DNA from: CAWATZ01 sp963784995
Lineage (GTDB): Bacteria; Planctomycetota; Planctomycetia; Gemmatales; Gemmataceae
Reading direction: 5' to 3'
Assembly (NCBI GenBank): GCA_963784995.1
Contig: CAWATZ010000001.1
Coordinates: 868,001 to 932,000 of the forward strand
DNA: 64,000 bases
How positions within the stretch are numbered: position 1 is the stretch's first letter; each line of letters starts with the position of its first letter. A model generated the notes under the pieces. That model had not been told where the DNA came from, made no database searches, and saw nothing but the letters and a program-made list of their open reading frames with translations. The translations under genes were made by a program, and so were the position numbers. Positions 19,394 through 30,800 of the stretch are shown piece after piece.

Positions 19394-21562
19394 TCACGCT
19401 CCGCGGGGTAACCTGGCAAACAGCGGTGCCAGGGCGTTCTCGTAGTTCTTCCAGCGAGCCACCGACTGCTTGTAGATGGGCTGACGAACTTGCGTGACGC
19501 TGGCGGTCCGCACCGGCCGCTTCCCCTCGTGAAACGCCAGGCAGCCCGGCTCCCAGTCCAGGCCGCACCAGGCCACCAGCCGCCGCGCCACGCCCTCCAG
19601 GTCCGCCACCGTCTCCTCGTAATCCACTTCGAGCATCGGCACCGGCAACACTCGCCGCCAGTGTTCTATCAGGCGCAGGTATTCCTCGAAGCGCGCCGCA
19701 ACGTGCTCGGTGTCGTTGGCCCAGCGGATTTGCCGGAAGTTCGTCATCCAGCACGAGACGGCGACGTCGCGCAGATCACGGCGGCAGTGGACGAACTTTG
19801 CCCTGGGGAACAGCGTTGCCAGCAGGCCCAGGTAAAGGTAATTGTCCGGCATCTTGTCCGCGACGTGAGCCCGGTCGGCGTTCAGCGCGCGCAGCCGCTC
19901 CAGGTGTTGTTCGGCGATGCGGTGGGCCGTCGGCTGGTCCAGGCGGCTGAGGGCCTCCAGGGCCCGGTCGGGCCCGCCGGCCAGCGCCTCGAAGTCTTCG
20001 CGGCCAAAGCGTTGCTCGCCGGCCCCGAACACCTGCGAATGGCTGGCCAGGATCTGCTCGGTCAGCGTCGTGCCCGAGCGCGGCAAGCCCACGATGAAGA
20101 TCGGCCGTTCGCTCTCCAGCCCGAGGCCGCGCACCCGCTCGAAGAAGGCCGGCGAGCAGGTCGCCATCATGCCAGCCACGAAGCGGGCGTGCCCGGCCGG
20201 GTCGTAGCCCTGGCCGCGCTGGCACGCCACCGCCAGCGCCAGCGCATTGGCCTGCCGCAGCGCCGCGCTGGCCTCATCGTAAGCGCCCCGTGCGTCGAGT
20301 ACCTGGGCCAGCCCGAAGGAGAGGGCCGAGCGCCGGGAGTCGTTCAGGTCGGGGTCGGCCAGCAGCCGCCGCAGCGCCTCGAGGTCGGCGTCGGGCAGCT
20401 GGCCGCGCAGCAGCGTGGCCAGCTGGGCGTAAGCACCGGCGTGGCGCGGGTCGAGCCGCAGGGCAGTGCGCCAGCAACTTTCCGCGTCCTTGAAGTCGCC
20501 CAGCTCTTCGCGCACTGTGCCCAGGGCAGCGTGGGCCGCCGGCAGGTCGGGCTGGAGGCGCAGCGCCTCCCAAAAGCGGGCCTGCGCCTCCTCGAAGTGG
20601 CCCTGCTCGTGCCGCACCCCGCCCAGGCCGGCGTGGGCGTCGGCGTAAGCCGGGTCGAGGCGCAGGGCCAGGTCGTAGCGGGCCAGGGCCTCGTCGTGCT
20701 TTTCCTGCTGGGCGAGGAGGCTGGCGAGGTTGCACTGGATCCGGGCCAAGCTGGGGTCCAGCTGCAGGGCCCGCTCATACCAGCCGAGGGCTTCGTCCAG
20801 GGCGTTCTCCTCCTGGAGCGCCTGGCCCATGTTGTTGTAAGTCATGGCCAGGTTGGGGTTCAGCACCAGCGCCTCGGCGTAGGCCTGCCGCGCCTCGGCC
20901 AGCCGGCCGGCCTCACGCAGGGCGTTGCCGAGGTTGTTGCGGACCTCGGCCAGATCGGGACGCAGGCGGACGGCGGCGCCGAGGTGCTCCAGCGCCTCGT
21001 GCGGCTGGTGCCGCTCCAGCAGCAATTGCCCGAGGTTGCTGTGCGCCTCGGCGAGGCGGGGATCGATCTGGGCGGCCCGGCGGAAGTGGTCCAGGGCGCC
21101 GTCGAGGTCGCCGCGGAGGCGCAAGGCGTTGCCGAGGTTATTGCAGGCCATGCCATAATCGGGCTTCAGCCGCAGTGCCTGCTGGAACTGGGCGATGGCC
21201 TGGTCGGTCTGGCCCTGGGCGAGCAGCACCAGGCCGAGGTTGTTGACGGCCGCGGGGTAGTTCGGCTGGAGGCGCAGGGCCGTGCGGCAGCAGTCGGCGG
21301 CGCGGTCGAGCTGGCCCAGGGCGCGGTAAGCCTCGGCGAGGTTGGCGCGGTAGTCGGCGGCACCGGGCCTGACCGCGACTGCCCGGCCGATGCACTCGGC
21401 GGCGCGGGCGTGGTCGCCCTGCTGGTGGGCCACGACGCCGAGCAGGTGCAGAGCGTCCGGATGGTCGGGGCGGGCGGCAAGGACTCGCTGGTACAGGCGG
21501 GCCGCCTCGTCGAGGTGGCCACGCTGGTGCTGCTGCAAGCCCAGGCGGAGATCGTCGGTCAT
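19394..21562 (-). CDS. TPR-repeat sulfotransferase
   Basis: 722 residues, intact. The first ~440 residues are about 12 TPRs (YQRVLAARPDHPDALHLLGVVA..., NNLGNALRLRGDLDGALDHF...). The C-terminal ~250 residues are a PAPS-dependent sulfotransferase: the 5'-phosphosulfate loop IVGLPRSGTTLTEQILASH and the 3'-phosphate-binding segment KFVHCRRDLRDVAVSCW, ending RQPIYKQSVARWKNYENAL. This architecture resembles bacterial TPR-sulfotransferases related to tyrosylprotein sulfotransferases; the acceptor may be a protein or a glycan. No signal peptide is seen, so it is probably cytoplasmic. Its start (ATG 21562) follows a remnant of a LEPR gene, and the sigma gene is 73 bp downstream. The nearby ASST-like protein may act on the same sulfate economy; this is inference. 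Confidence 0.9.
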   Translation of the reverse strand: MTDDLRLGLQQHQRGHLDEAARLYQRVLAARPDHPDALHLLGVVAHQQGDHARAAECIGRAVAVRPGAADYRANLAEAYRALGQLDRAADCCRTALRLQPNYPAAVNNLGLVLLAQGQTDQAIAQFQQALRLKPDYGMACNNLGNALRLRGDLDGALDHFRRAAQIDPRLAEAHSNLGQLLLERHQPHEALEHLGAAVRLRPDLAEVRNNLGNALREAGRLAEARQAYAEALVLNPNLAMTYNNMGQALQEENALDEALGWYERALQLDPSLARIQCNLASLLAQQEKHDEALARYDLALRLDPAYADAHAGLGGVRHEQGHFEEAQARFWEALRLQPDLPAAHAALGTVREELGDFKDAESCWRTALRLDPRHAGAYAQLATLLRGQLPDADLEALRRLLADPDLNDSRRSALSFGLAQVLDARGAYDEASAALRQANALALAVACQRGQGYDPAGHARFVAGMMATCSPAFFERVRGLGLESERPIFIVGLPRSGTTLTEQILASHSQVFGAGEQRFGREDFEALAGGPDRALEALSRLDQPTAHRIAEQHLERLRALNADRAHVADKMPDNYLYLGLLATLFPRAKFVHCRRDLRDVAVSCWMTNFRQIRWANDTEHVAARFEEYLRLIEHWRRVLPVPMLEVDYEETVADLEGVARRLVAWCGLDWEPGCLAFHEGKRPVRTASVTQVRQPIYKQSVARWKNYENALAPLFARLPRGA

Positions 21563-21580
21563 GGCATTCGTCTCCCCTGA

Positions 21581-21705
21581 TTACAGCACGTCCACGATGA
21601 CACTGCCGGTCAGCGCGCTGGTATGTGTATCGGTGAGGGTGATCTTCTGGTAGCCCTTCTTGCGCAGGACCAGGCCGGTGAAGGTGTGAACGCCTTTATC
21701 CACGA
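21581..21705 (-). pseudogene. C-terminal remnant of a LEPR/Ig-like exported protein
   Basis: About 41 codons reading VDKGVHTFTGLVLRKKG...ITLTDTHTSALTGSVIVDVL then TAA. This matches the last 40 residues of the proteins at 1298-4162 and 9497-11701. No start or upstream domain remains; similarity stops abruptly near 21705. It is the tail left by a deletion or recombination involving a third copy. Confidence 0.75.
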
Positions 21706-21858
21706 AATGAATCTTCCCAAGCATTGATGCACCAACGTCTTGGAAACATTCGTTTCCGCACCCCTTGGGACACCCCCCGCCAACCGGGGCGGACCAACCC
21801 GTGACACTGCCCTTGTGGCAGCTGGCAGCACCGTTGCTGCGCCAGCGCGTCGAGCCGA

Positions 21859-24800
21859 TTAGAGCCGAACGATCATTTCGCCTTTCTTGTTGCCCACCAC
21901 CCAGTCACCCAAACTGGCGAAGTACAGGTTCAGGCCGGCGCCGTCGGCCAGGATGGCAGTGGCCGTATCGGGGTGGACGGTGGTCGGATTGAGGACCGTG
22001 CTGCCGTTGAGCCCGCCGCCGTGGAGCAGGTCGGCAACCCGGCCGCTGTAGCTCAGTGCGGGACGCGACCACTCGGCCAGCAGTGCGAACAGGGCCGCGG
22101 CGTTGGCGTCGTAGTCGGTTGCGCCGCCGATCATGACGTCCCCACCGGCGCCCCCGACCAGCAGCGCCGGGCCGCCACCGCTGATGAGCAAGCTTGGCGC
22201 TGGGCCGGCCACCAGGAAGTCACGGCCGCCGCCGCCCAGGAGGATGGTGGGGCCGCCGCCGGCGATGAGCACATCGTTGCCCGGACCGCCGTCGAGCAGT
22301 GCCGGCAGCGTCAGGCGCCGATCGACCAGGAGGACGTCGTTGCCCGGGCCGCCGTAGATCAGCAGGCGCTGGATCGCCGCGCTGTTGAAGCTGCCGCAAT
22401 AGTCGAAGGAGGGTGCCGAGGCCAGTACCAGGACCCGCACCTGCCTGGCCCGGCAGTCGGCGGTAACCAGGATGACGTCGTTGCCGGCTGTGCCGCCGAC
22501 GGCCAGGTCAGTCGTGCCGGGCGTGAGTGGGTCAGGCTCCAGGGCCGTCGTCTGCACGGTCTGCGTCCAGGCTGGCGAAGGGACCGGTGGACCGCCCCCG
22601 GCCGCGGTGAAGCGGGCGGTGAGCGTGTGCGTACCGCGGGCCAGGGTCGTCGTGGTGAAGGTCGCCTGGCCATTGACCAGCGGCACGGCCGTGGCCAGGA
22701 CGGTGCTGCCGTCGAGGAAGGCGACCGTGCCCTGGGGCGTGCCGCCCCCCGACAGCGTCACAGAGGCCGTGAGGCTGACCGGCTGGGCGTAGACCGACGG
22801 GGCCGGAGTGGCGCCGAACTGAACTGCGGCCGTCTGGCCGACGATGTGCAGCGTGCCCTTCACGTAGCCGATGGCGTAGTTCGGGTCGCTGGCGCCACTC
22901 GCGGTGATGGGGTAGTCGCCGGCCGGGCTGGTGGCCGTGGCCGTGGTGTTGACGGCCGGCGGAGTGGTCAGACTGGCAGGCGTGTCGCCCGGGACGAAGC
23001 CGCTGTAACTGACCGTGAGTACCGGCAGCGGGCCGCCGACGGACATGGTCTGGTTATTGGCCGTGATGGTCAGCGCTGCCGGGGTCACGGTCAAGATACC
23101 GCTGACGTAGCTGATGCTGTAGTCGGCATCGACGGCCCCGCTGGCGGTGATGGGGTAGGAGCCGACGTGGCTGCTGGCCGCGGCCGTAGTGTTCAGCGTG
23201 GGCGCGGTGGTCAGGCTGGTGCTGCTGTCGCCATTGACAAAGCCGCCGTAGCTGGCGGTCAGCACCGGGAACGATCCCCCGTAAACCATGCTCTTGCTGT
23301 CCGCGGTGATGGCCAGGGCAACCGGCGTGACGGTGAGGGTGCCATTGCTGCTGGTCACCAGGTAGTTGCTCAGACGGTTGTTCGGGTCATTCAGGGTCGG
23401 CGTGATGGCGTAGCCTCCGGGGATGATGTGGCTTGCCGCCATCGCGGTCGTGGTGTAGCTGGCGGTGATGTTGTCGCCGCTGACAACGCCGGTCAGTGTG
23501 CCGGTCAGGGTCGGGCCACTACCGCCGTAGGGTCGGCTCAGGTTGGCGGCGGTGACGGTCAGCGGAGCCTGGGCGATGGTGAAGAGGACGGGCGAGCTGT
23601 CCGCATTGGTGTAACGGATGTTCCCGCTCGCAAAGTGGCCGACGACCGTGTAAGTGCCGGCATTCGTCGGGGCCGAGTTCCCCAGGTTGGTGCCGCTGGT
23701 GTTCGGACCGGCGTAATAGGTGAAGGACAAAGTGCCCTGGCTGCTGATGTCCGTGCCAGTGGGGTAGGTGATCGTGGCGCTGGCTGCGTAGGGATTGCCG
23801 TTGTAGGTGCCGCTGGCGTCGGTCGGGATGACGGTCGGGATGGCCTGGATGAGCGTGCTGGCCTGGGCTGTCGCTGGTGTCGGCTGGACATTGCCCACGT
23901 TGTCGGTCGCGACACTGCAGAAGCCGTAGGTGTGCGTGGGCTGGCCTGTGAAGGTTGCGGAGGTCTGGGTCGTATTGGTCAGGAAGGGCTGGAAGGCCCC
24001 GCCGTCATCGGAGACGTAGACGGAATAGGATGCGATGCCGGAGCCTCCCGAATTGTCGCTGCCCGACCAGTTCACGAGGAAGCTGGAAGAGGTGGTCGTG
24101 GCCGGCAGAGGCGCGACGCTGCTGGTCGGCGGCACGGCGTCCACCTGGGTTGTCGCCTGGGCCAAGGTGGGCTCCTGAATGTTGCCAACGTTGTCGGTGG
24201 CGATGCTGTAAAAGCCGTAGGTGTGGCCGTCCACACCGGTGTATGTGGCCGAGGTCGCGGTCGTGCCGGTCTGCCAGGCGGTGAAAGGACCGCCGTTATC
24301 GGACACGTACACGCTGTAGCTGGCGATGCCCGAGCCCCCCGTGTCATCCTCGCCGGCCCAGGACACGAGGAAACTGCCCGGGCTGAACGCCGGCAGTGGG
24401 CTGACACTGCTGGTCGGTGCGCCGGCGTCGATGGTGTTGAAGATCGGGGCGGTGTCGAGGGAAGTCTGGTCGGGGAGGCCGGCCTGGAAGATGACCGTCG
24501 CCTTGGCGTTGATCGCGGTGCCTGTGGGGTCGGAGGCTTTCGCCTGGACTGTGTAGCTGACGAAGCCTTCGCCCTCGACCGAGTTGGCATCCGGGGGCAG
24601 GAAGCCCTCCTCCGGATTGCCGAGCGGCACGTCAAACGTGGTCGGGTCGATGGAAGTGAAGGTCCAGGTCACGAGGCCGGTTTGCTCGTTGAGCCCCGCG
24701 CTCACGTCCACGTAGACGCCGGTGGTGCTGTGCGCGTCGATGCGTGTCTGGTAGGACTTCAGACCGGCCGGCACCGAGTACAGCTGGCCGCCGAAGCCGA

Positions 24801-27800
24801 AGCTGTCGAGCTGGAAGGTGTTCCAGTCGAGGTTGGGGTCGAGCTGCTGGGTGACCGAGACGACCTGGGCCGGGGCCGTCGCGGACGGCACGTTCTCGAA
24901 GCCGATCGTGTAGGGCATGGCCGCACTCCCCGGGACGAAACCCGCCGACCCATAACCGGCAGGACCGGAGATGAAGTTAGGATCGCCGGGGGCGACGATC
25001 TCGGTATTGGCCTTTATCAAGGGCAGCAGCCCTTCTGAAGGCCATTCATTATGCAGCTGGTAGCTTTCATAGCCGGCCAGGCCCCAGATCCCAACGGCAA
25101 CTATTGCCAGTGCCACCTCCGCGCCGACGCTGGCGCCCGTCGCCGCGACCGGCTCCGCGGTGAGTCCCAGGCCGACCTGGGCCGCTAAGACCGTCGCTTC
25201 CGACGCCCCCGCGTTCGCAAGTTGTACAACCTGGAACTCCGCTGTCAAGGCTGGACCCGGGGCGGCTTGCGCAAAGCTAGTGACACCCAGAGCATTCAAG
25301 TAATTGGCGGCTAGCGTCGCATCGTTCACCGCCTCTCCGGATGCGAGGAGCGTATTGCTGAAGACGGTGTCTGCGAACGCCGCTGGGACTTCCGCCGTCC
25401 CACCCTCAATCACACCCTGAGCAATTGCGACCAGGGTCAGGGGGTCAACGAGCCCGGAAGGATCCGCGAAGCTGACGGGGTTGTTGCGGACGTAAGCGTA
25501 CAGGTTGTTCCCGCCGGCCAGACCGATCGGATCGCGTTGGATGAACCGGCCGTCGTCAGGGGCGTAAGAGCGGGCGCGCATGAAATCCAGCCCGTTACCG
25601 TCGCTCATGACCCCGGCCTTCCCGACGTACTGGAACGGGTTGGGGACCGAGCCGCTCATGCTGCTCACCTCCCCAAAGGGCAGGTAGCTGTAGGAATCGA
25701 CATAGGTGCCCGCCGCGCCGGTCAGCCCGGCCGTCGAGCCGACGGCATCGAAGTCGTAGTAGGACGCCGTGTCGGACGCGCTCACCTGACTCGTCAAGCC
25801 CATGCCGTAGGTGTAATTCGCAATCAAGTTCCCGCTGCCATCGTACTGGCCGACAACATGGCCATCCCCGGCGGGATTGACGAGATCCTGCGTCGTCTGC
25901 CCGTTGTGTGTGCTGGTAATGCGGTTCCCCAGGGCGTCGTAGGTGTAGGTCCAGGTGTCCGTCGAGGTCTGCAGGCCGATGAGCTGGTTCTGCACGTTGT
26001 ACGTGTAGGTCGTGGTGCCTCCGGCACCCGTGGTGACGAGCAGGTTGCCGTCCTTGTCGTAGCTGTAGCTGGCGCCACCGACCGCGGTGTATTGATTGAG
26101 GTCATTCGTCGTGTAGGAGGTGGTCACACCGTTCTGGGTCGCCGTCGTTCGGTTCCCCATCGCGTCGTATCCGTAGGCGATGGTCTGGCCGCCGGGCAGC
26201 GTTACCGAGGTAAGCCGACTGTCGGCGTCGTAGCCATAGCTCGTGGCCCCGTCCAGGGTCGTCATGCTCTGCACACGGCCAAGGGAATCGTAGGTATAGG
26301 TGAATTCGGAGTTGACGGCCCCATTGGAGGCATAGTTGATCAGGGATTGAACCTGGCCGGTCGGCTCATAGGTGAAGGTGGTGTAGGTGCCGTTGCCCAT
26401 GTCCTTGCGGATCACCTGGTTGGCGTCGTTGTAGTGGTAAACGACGATGGTCGCACCGCTGCTGTCGGTCAGGGTGCTCAGGCGGCCGCTGGTGTCATAC
26501 GCATAGTTGACGACATAGCCGTTCTGATTCATCTGGTCGAGCTGGCCGTTGGCGTTGTAATGGTACGTGATGAACATCCCGTTGGGATAGATGACCGAGG
26601 TCACCAGGTCGGGATGAGCCGGATCGGTATACGCGAACGTGGTCGTGCCGTTGGCGTCCGCCGCTGTCAGGAGATTGCCGCGGGGATCGTAGGTGAAATC
26701 GGTGTGAACGCCGTTGCCGAAGTCTTTCCGCGTCACCTCGCCGAGCGTGTTGTAGGAGTAACCAATGGCCTGACCGTTGGCGTTGATGAGCTGCTGGACC
26801 TCCCCCTTGGGGTTCGGAACGAACTGCGTGGTGCTGCCATCGGCGGCGGTGATCCGTGTCAGGTTCCCCTGGCTGCTGGTCGTATAGGCCGTAAGGTTGC
26901 CATTGGCGTCCTGGAAGCTGGCCAGGGTGCTGAACGCTGAGCTGTAGGTGGCGGAGGTGCTGTTCCCGAGGGGATCGACCTGACTGGTCTGGTTGCCGAG
27001 TGGGTCGTAACCGTAATCCACGATGGAGCCATCCGGCAAGATGGTCGCGGCGACCTGGCCATTGCCGTCGTACAGGTATTCGTAGACATTGCCGGCGGCA
27101 TCCTGGATCGACGTGGGTTGGCCCCTGTCGTTGTACTGGACCGTGGTGGTGGCGTTGGTGGCATCGACGCGGCTAGTGTAACCGGCCGGCGTGAGGTAGG
27201 CAAAGGTCACGCTGCCGGTGTTGTTGTCGCCGTGTTCGTTGGTCAAGCGCCCCTGAGAGTCGTAGCTGAAAAAGGTGTGCGTGCCGTCGGTACGTGCAAT
27301 CGACTGCAGGGCGTGCAGCTGCGCCGGATTGGCTGAACCAGTGATGTAGGAGTACGAAACCGTGCCATCCGGCCCGTTCACGCTGAGCAAGTGCTGCCCG
27401 GTCGCATCGTAGCTGTAGGTGCTGGACTGGCCGGTGGACGCGGTGGCCCTGTCAATCCGCCCCTGGGCGTTGTAGTGGAATGCCAGGGTGACGCCGCTGG
27501 AGTCGGTGAGGAGCGTTAACTGGCCGCTTTCATAGGTGGCGACGATACTGTTGCCGTTCTTGTCCGTGACGGACTGAAACGAGGCCGAGCCGGCGACACC
27601 CAAGTGAGGCACGGCCTGGCTGAAGGTCTCGACCGTGCCGTCCGTTTCGCGCAGCAGATATTGGCCGTTGACACTGGTTAGCGTCGCGGCATCGGCAAGA
27701 GTTCCCTGGTACGTGCCGTCCGGTTGCTGTGTGAAGACGCGCGCCGTCCCGCCTTGCTCGATGAACACGTCGTTGGTTGCCGGGTCGGTGAGCGCGTAAG

Positions 27801-30800
27801 CATCCCCGGCGAAGGACCAGCCGTAGCCAAAGGCCCCAAGCTGGTAGCGCCCGGAGATGGAGCTGGCGAACGTCCGCGTCAGACTCAAGGACAGCCCGGG
27901 GGCGGGAATGGCCAGGTCGGTGCTCGACGCCAGGATCGGCATCGACACGGCACCCTCCGCTTTCACCAGCTCCAACGCCATCACCTGGCTGAGGCTGGTG
28001 ACGGTTTCCCCCTGCTGCGTCAGGTAGGCGGCGTCCCTCTCCAGGGCCGACTGCTCCTGGCCCACGGTGGTGCCCAGGGAAGCGGTCAGGTTCGGGATCA
28101 TTGCGCTCCAGGCGTCCTGCGGGATGAAACTCGGGCGCTGCTGGGTCAAGTCGAGGGGTGTGTCTCCATTGACGACGGCAAATCCCGTCGTGGCGACCTC
28201 GTGTGCGACTGCGGGGAAGATGTCGAAGAAATACTCCCGCGAATCCGCGCTGCCCCCGGGCGGCAACGTGGGGAACAACCCACCGGTCGAACTGGAGGCC
28301 GTATAGGGTACGGGCGTGCCGATAAAGTGTCCCTGCGCGTCCACCTGCCCAATCTCAATGATGGGCACGTAGGCGGGTGTGGGCGTGGGGTTGCTGACGT
28401 AAACCCCAACCGCGTACCAGGCCACGTGGCTCGGAAAATAATTCACCCCGGGGGTCACCGGAGTCTCATAAACGAGTCGAGTCGTTGCCGGGACGGTGAT
28501 GCTGACGTGGGCGCTCGACGAGCTGGCTCGCCGGGAAGTTGTCCAGCTGTGCGGGCGCCGTCGCGGTCTGCCCGCCATCCAGGGCCTGGACGAAGTAATG
28601 TCCCGATGGGACCGATGCCAGGTCAAACACAGCGCTTATCTGGTTCGAGCCCAGCACGGAGCTAGACACGGGGGCGAAGGTGTTTCCGCTGCCATCGCGC
28701 AGCCTTACCGCCGTCTCGGGCGTGAACCCCGCCCCGGTCAAGTCCAGCTGCGTCAGCCCCTGTGTCGTGGCCGGCGCGGACGTGAAGCTCTCGATCTGCA
28801 GGGGAGCCGCCAGCGCCTCCAGGGTGAACGACTGCCCGGTGCCGGCGCCCGCTTGCCCATGCACCAGAACGTAGGAGGTGCCTCCCTGGGTGCCCGGCAA
28901 TAAGAGCGACGGCTGCAGAGTGTTAAGGTTTGTATCCGTCTCGTTGAATGCCGACGGGGTCGGTACGGTGAAGCGGCTCGCGAACAGGACCGCCTGGTCC
29001 GCGGCGCCGAAGTTCGCGTCGAGTTCGACGTCATGACCCGGCCGCACCACAACCTGGTAGTAACGATCCTGCCCGTCCGCGATGGTCCCGCTCACCGTGC
29101 TTCCGAGCGTGAGCGCCTGCGTGCTCACTGGCAGCGCCGTGGCAGACACGCCGGCGTTGTTGATCCGGTTCAGGTCAGGCTCCTGCAAGCCGCTGTCAGC
29201 GACAACGATCACGGAATAATTGCCGTCAATCACGCCCGGCACCAACGCGATCAGCGTGCCGTTGTAACTGGACAGCCCCGCCAGGCCCCCCGTGTGGCTG
29301 ACACGTCCCAGGAGCAAGGAATTGATGTCCAGCAGCCCGTTTGCGGAGAGGTATACGGAATCGGTCCAGCTTCCGGTCGCGGCGGTAGGACTGAGGTTCT
29401 CGACAGTATAGCCGACGGTGATGTCCTGCCCGGTCGTGCCGGTCGCATGAGCCGGGGTGACGTTGTTCACGGTGATACTGCTAGCCACCGCGGCCAGGTC
29501 CGGGGAATTGATGGCGGCAACCAGGTTCAGGCTCCCCGGGCGCCCCCGGTGGTCTGGGCCGTGAGGGCGGTCCGGCCGTCCAGCGACGGCAGGTTGGTCG
29601 TGGCGAAGTTACCGCTGATGCCGCCCTGGGCGGTGACCACGGTGAATGTCTCGGGCACACTGGGACCGAACCCATTGATCAGCGACACGTTCAGCGTGCC
29701 GGCGAACGTGACCGTCCCGGAGACATTGACCTGGTCGTAGGCGCTGCCGGCGGTGGTGCCCCCGATCTCCAGGTCCAGGGCGCCGCCACTTCCCTGCGTG
29801 TAAGTGCCGTTAATCGTCAGGACGCCGGGGGAGTTGCCGGGGCTAACCACGCCGTTGTTGGCGAGGTTGGCGGCAATCGTCCCCGAGCCGTTGAGCGTGC
29901 CGCCGCCGCTGACCGTCGCCGTGCCGGCCGTCAGCGTGCCGTTGACGGTGCTGACGCCGGAGCCGATGAAGCCGCCGGAGACGGTCAACGTGCTGCCGCT
30001 GCTGACGACCAGGTTGCCCTGGTTGGCGAAGGCGCCCGGCGTGGTCAGGCTGGCGCCGTTCTGGAGGGTCAGGCTGCCTGCTGTGGCGTTGGTGGTCAGG
30101 CCGGCGAGCGCGGGCGTGCCGAGCCCGCTCGTACTGCTCAGGAGGCGGGCATTGGCCCCGTCCACGAGGATGTTGGCGGCGTTGGTGGTCACGGCGGCGC
30201 CGCCGAGCAGCAAGGTGCTGCCGCCCACCACCTGCCAGGTCCCGCCGGTCAGCGTGCCCGCCGAATAATTAGCAAGGCCCGCGACGGCGACGGTGCCGCC
30301 GTTGATCGCCGCGATCGTGCCGGCGTTGGTCCAGCTCCTGCCCTGGAGCTCGAGGTCATCGCCCGCCGCCTCGGTGCGGATGGTCCCCTGGTTGACGACG
30401 GCGCCGCTGCCGGCATCCACGACCCCCGAACCGTCGATGAGCACGCCGGCGCCGATCGTCAGCGTGTTACCGCTGCCGCCGACGAGCAATGAACCGCTGG
30501 CGATGAAATGAACCTCTCCCGTGCCCCCCAGCGTCTGGGTGCCTTGGAAATTGACGTACTGCCGCAGCGAGAGATCGATTTCCCCGCCGTCAAGCGTGAG
30601 CCCGCCGGTTACGACAGCCCGGCTGAGCGTAAGGTCGAGCGTGCCCGCCAGGGTCACGCCGGCCAGGGTACCGAATCCCCCGAGCCCCACCAGCTTGGCG
30701 CCGCCGGTCGTGGCTACGGTGCCGCCGTTGATGGTGCCGCCGTCCAGGTTCCACGAGCCGGTGGTCGCGTCCAGGGCCAGCGTGCCGTCATTGGTCAACG

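Noticed and set aside
22050..22500. RTX toxin activity at the C-terminus of the giant protein
   Set aside because: Only a few degenerate GGxGxD repeats are present and no type I secretion or activation genes lie nearby.
24900..25450. Polymorphic toxin tip after the RHS core
   Set aside because: No known toxin fold or adjacent immunity gene is visible, and structural repeats continue after it.
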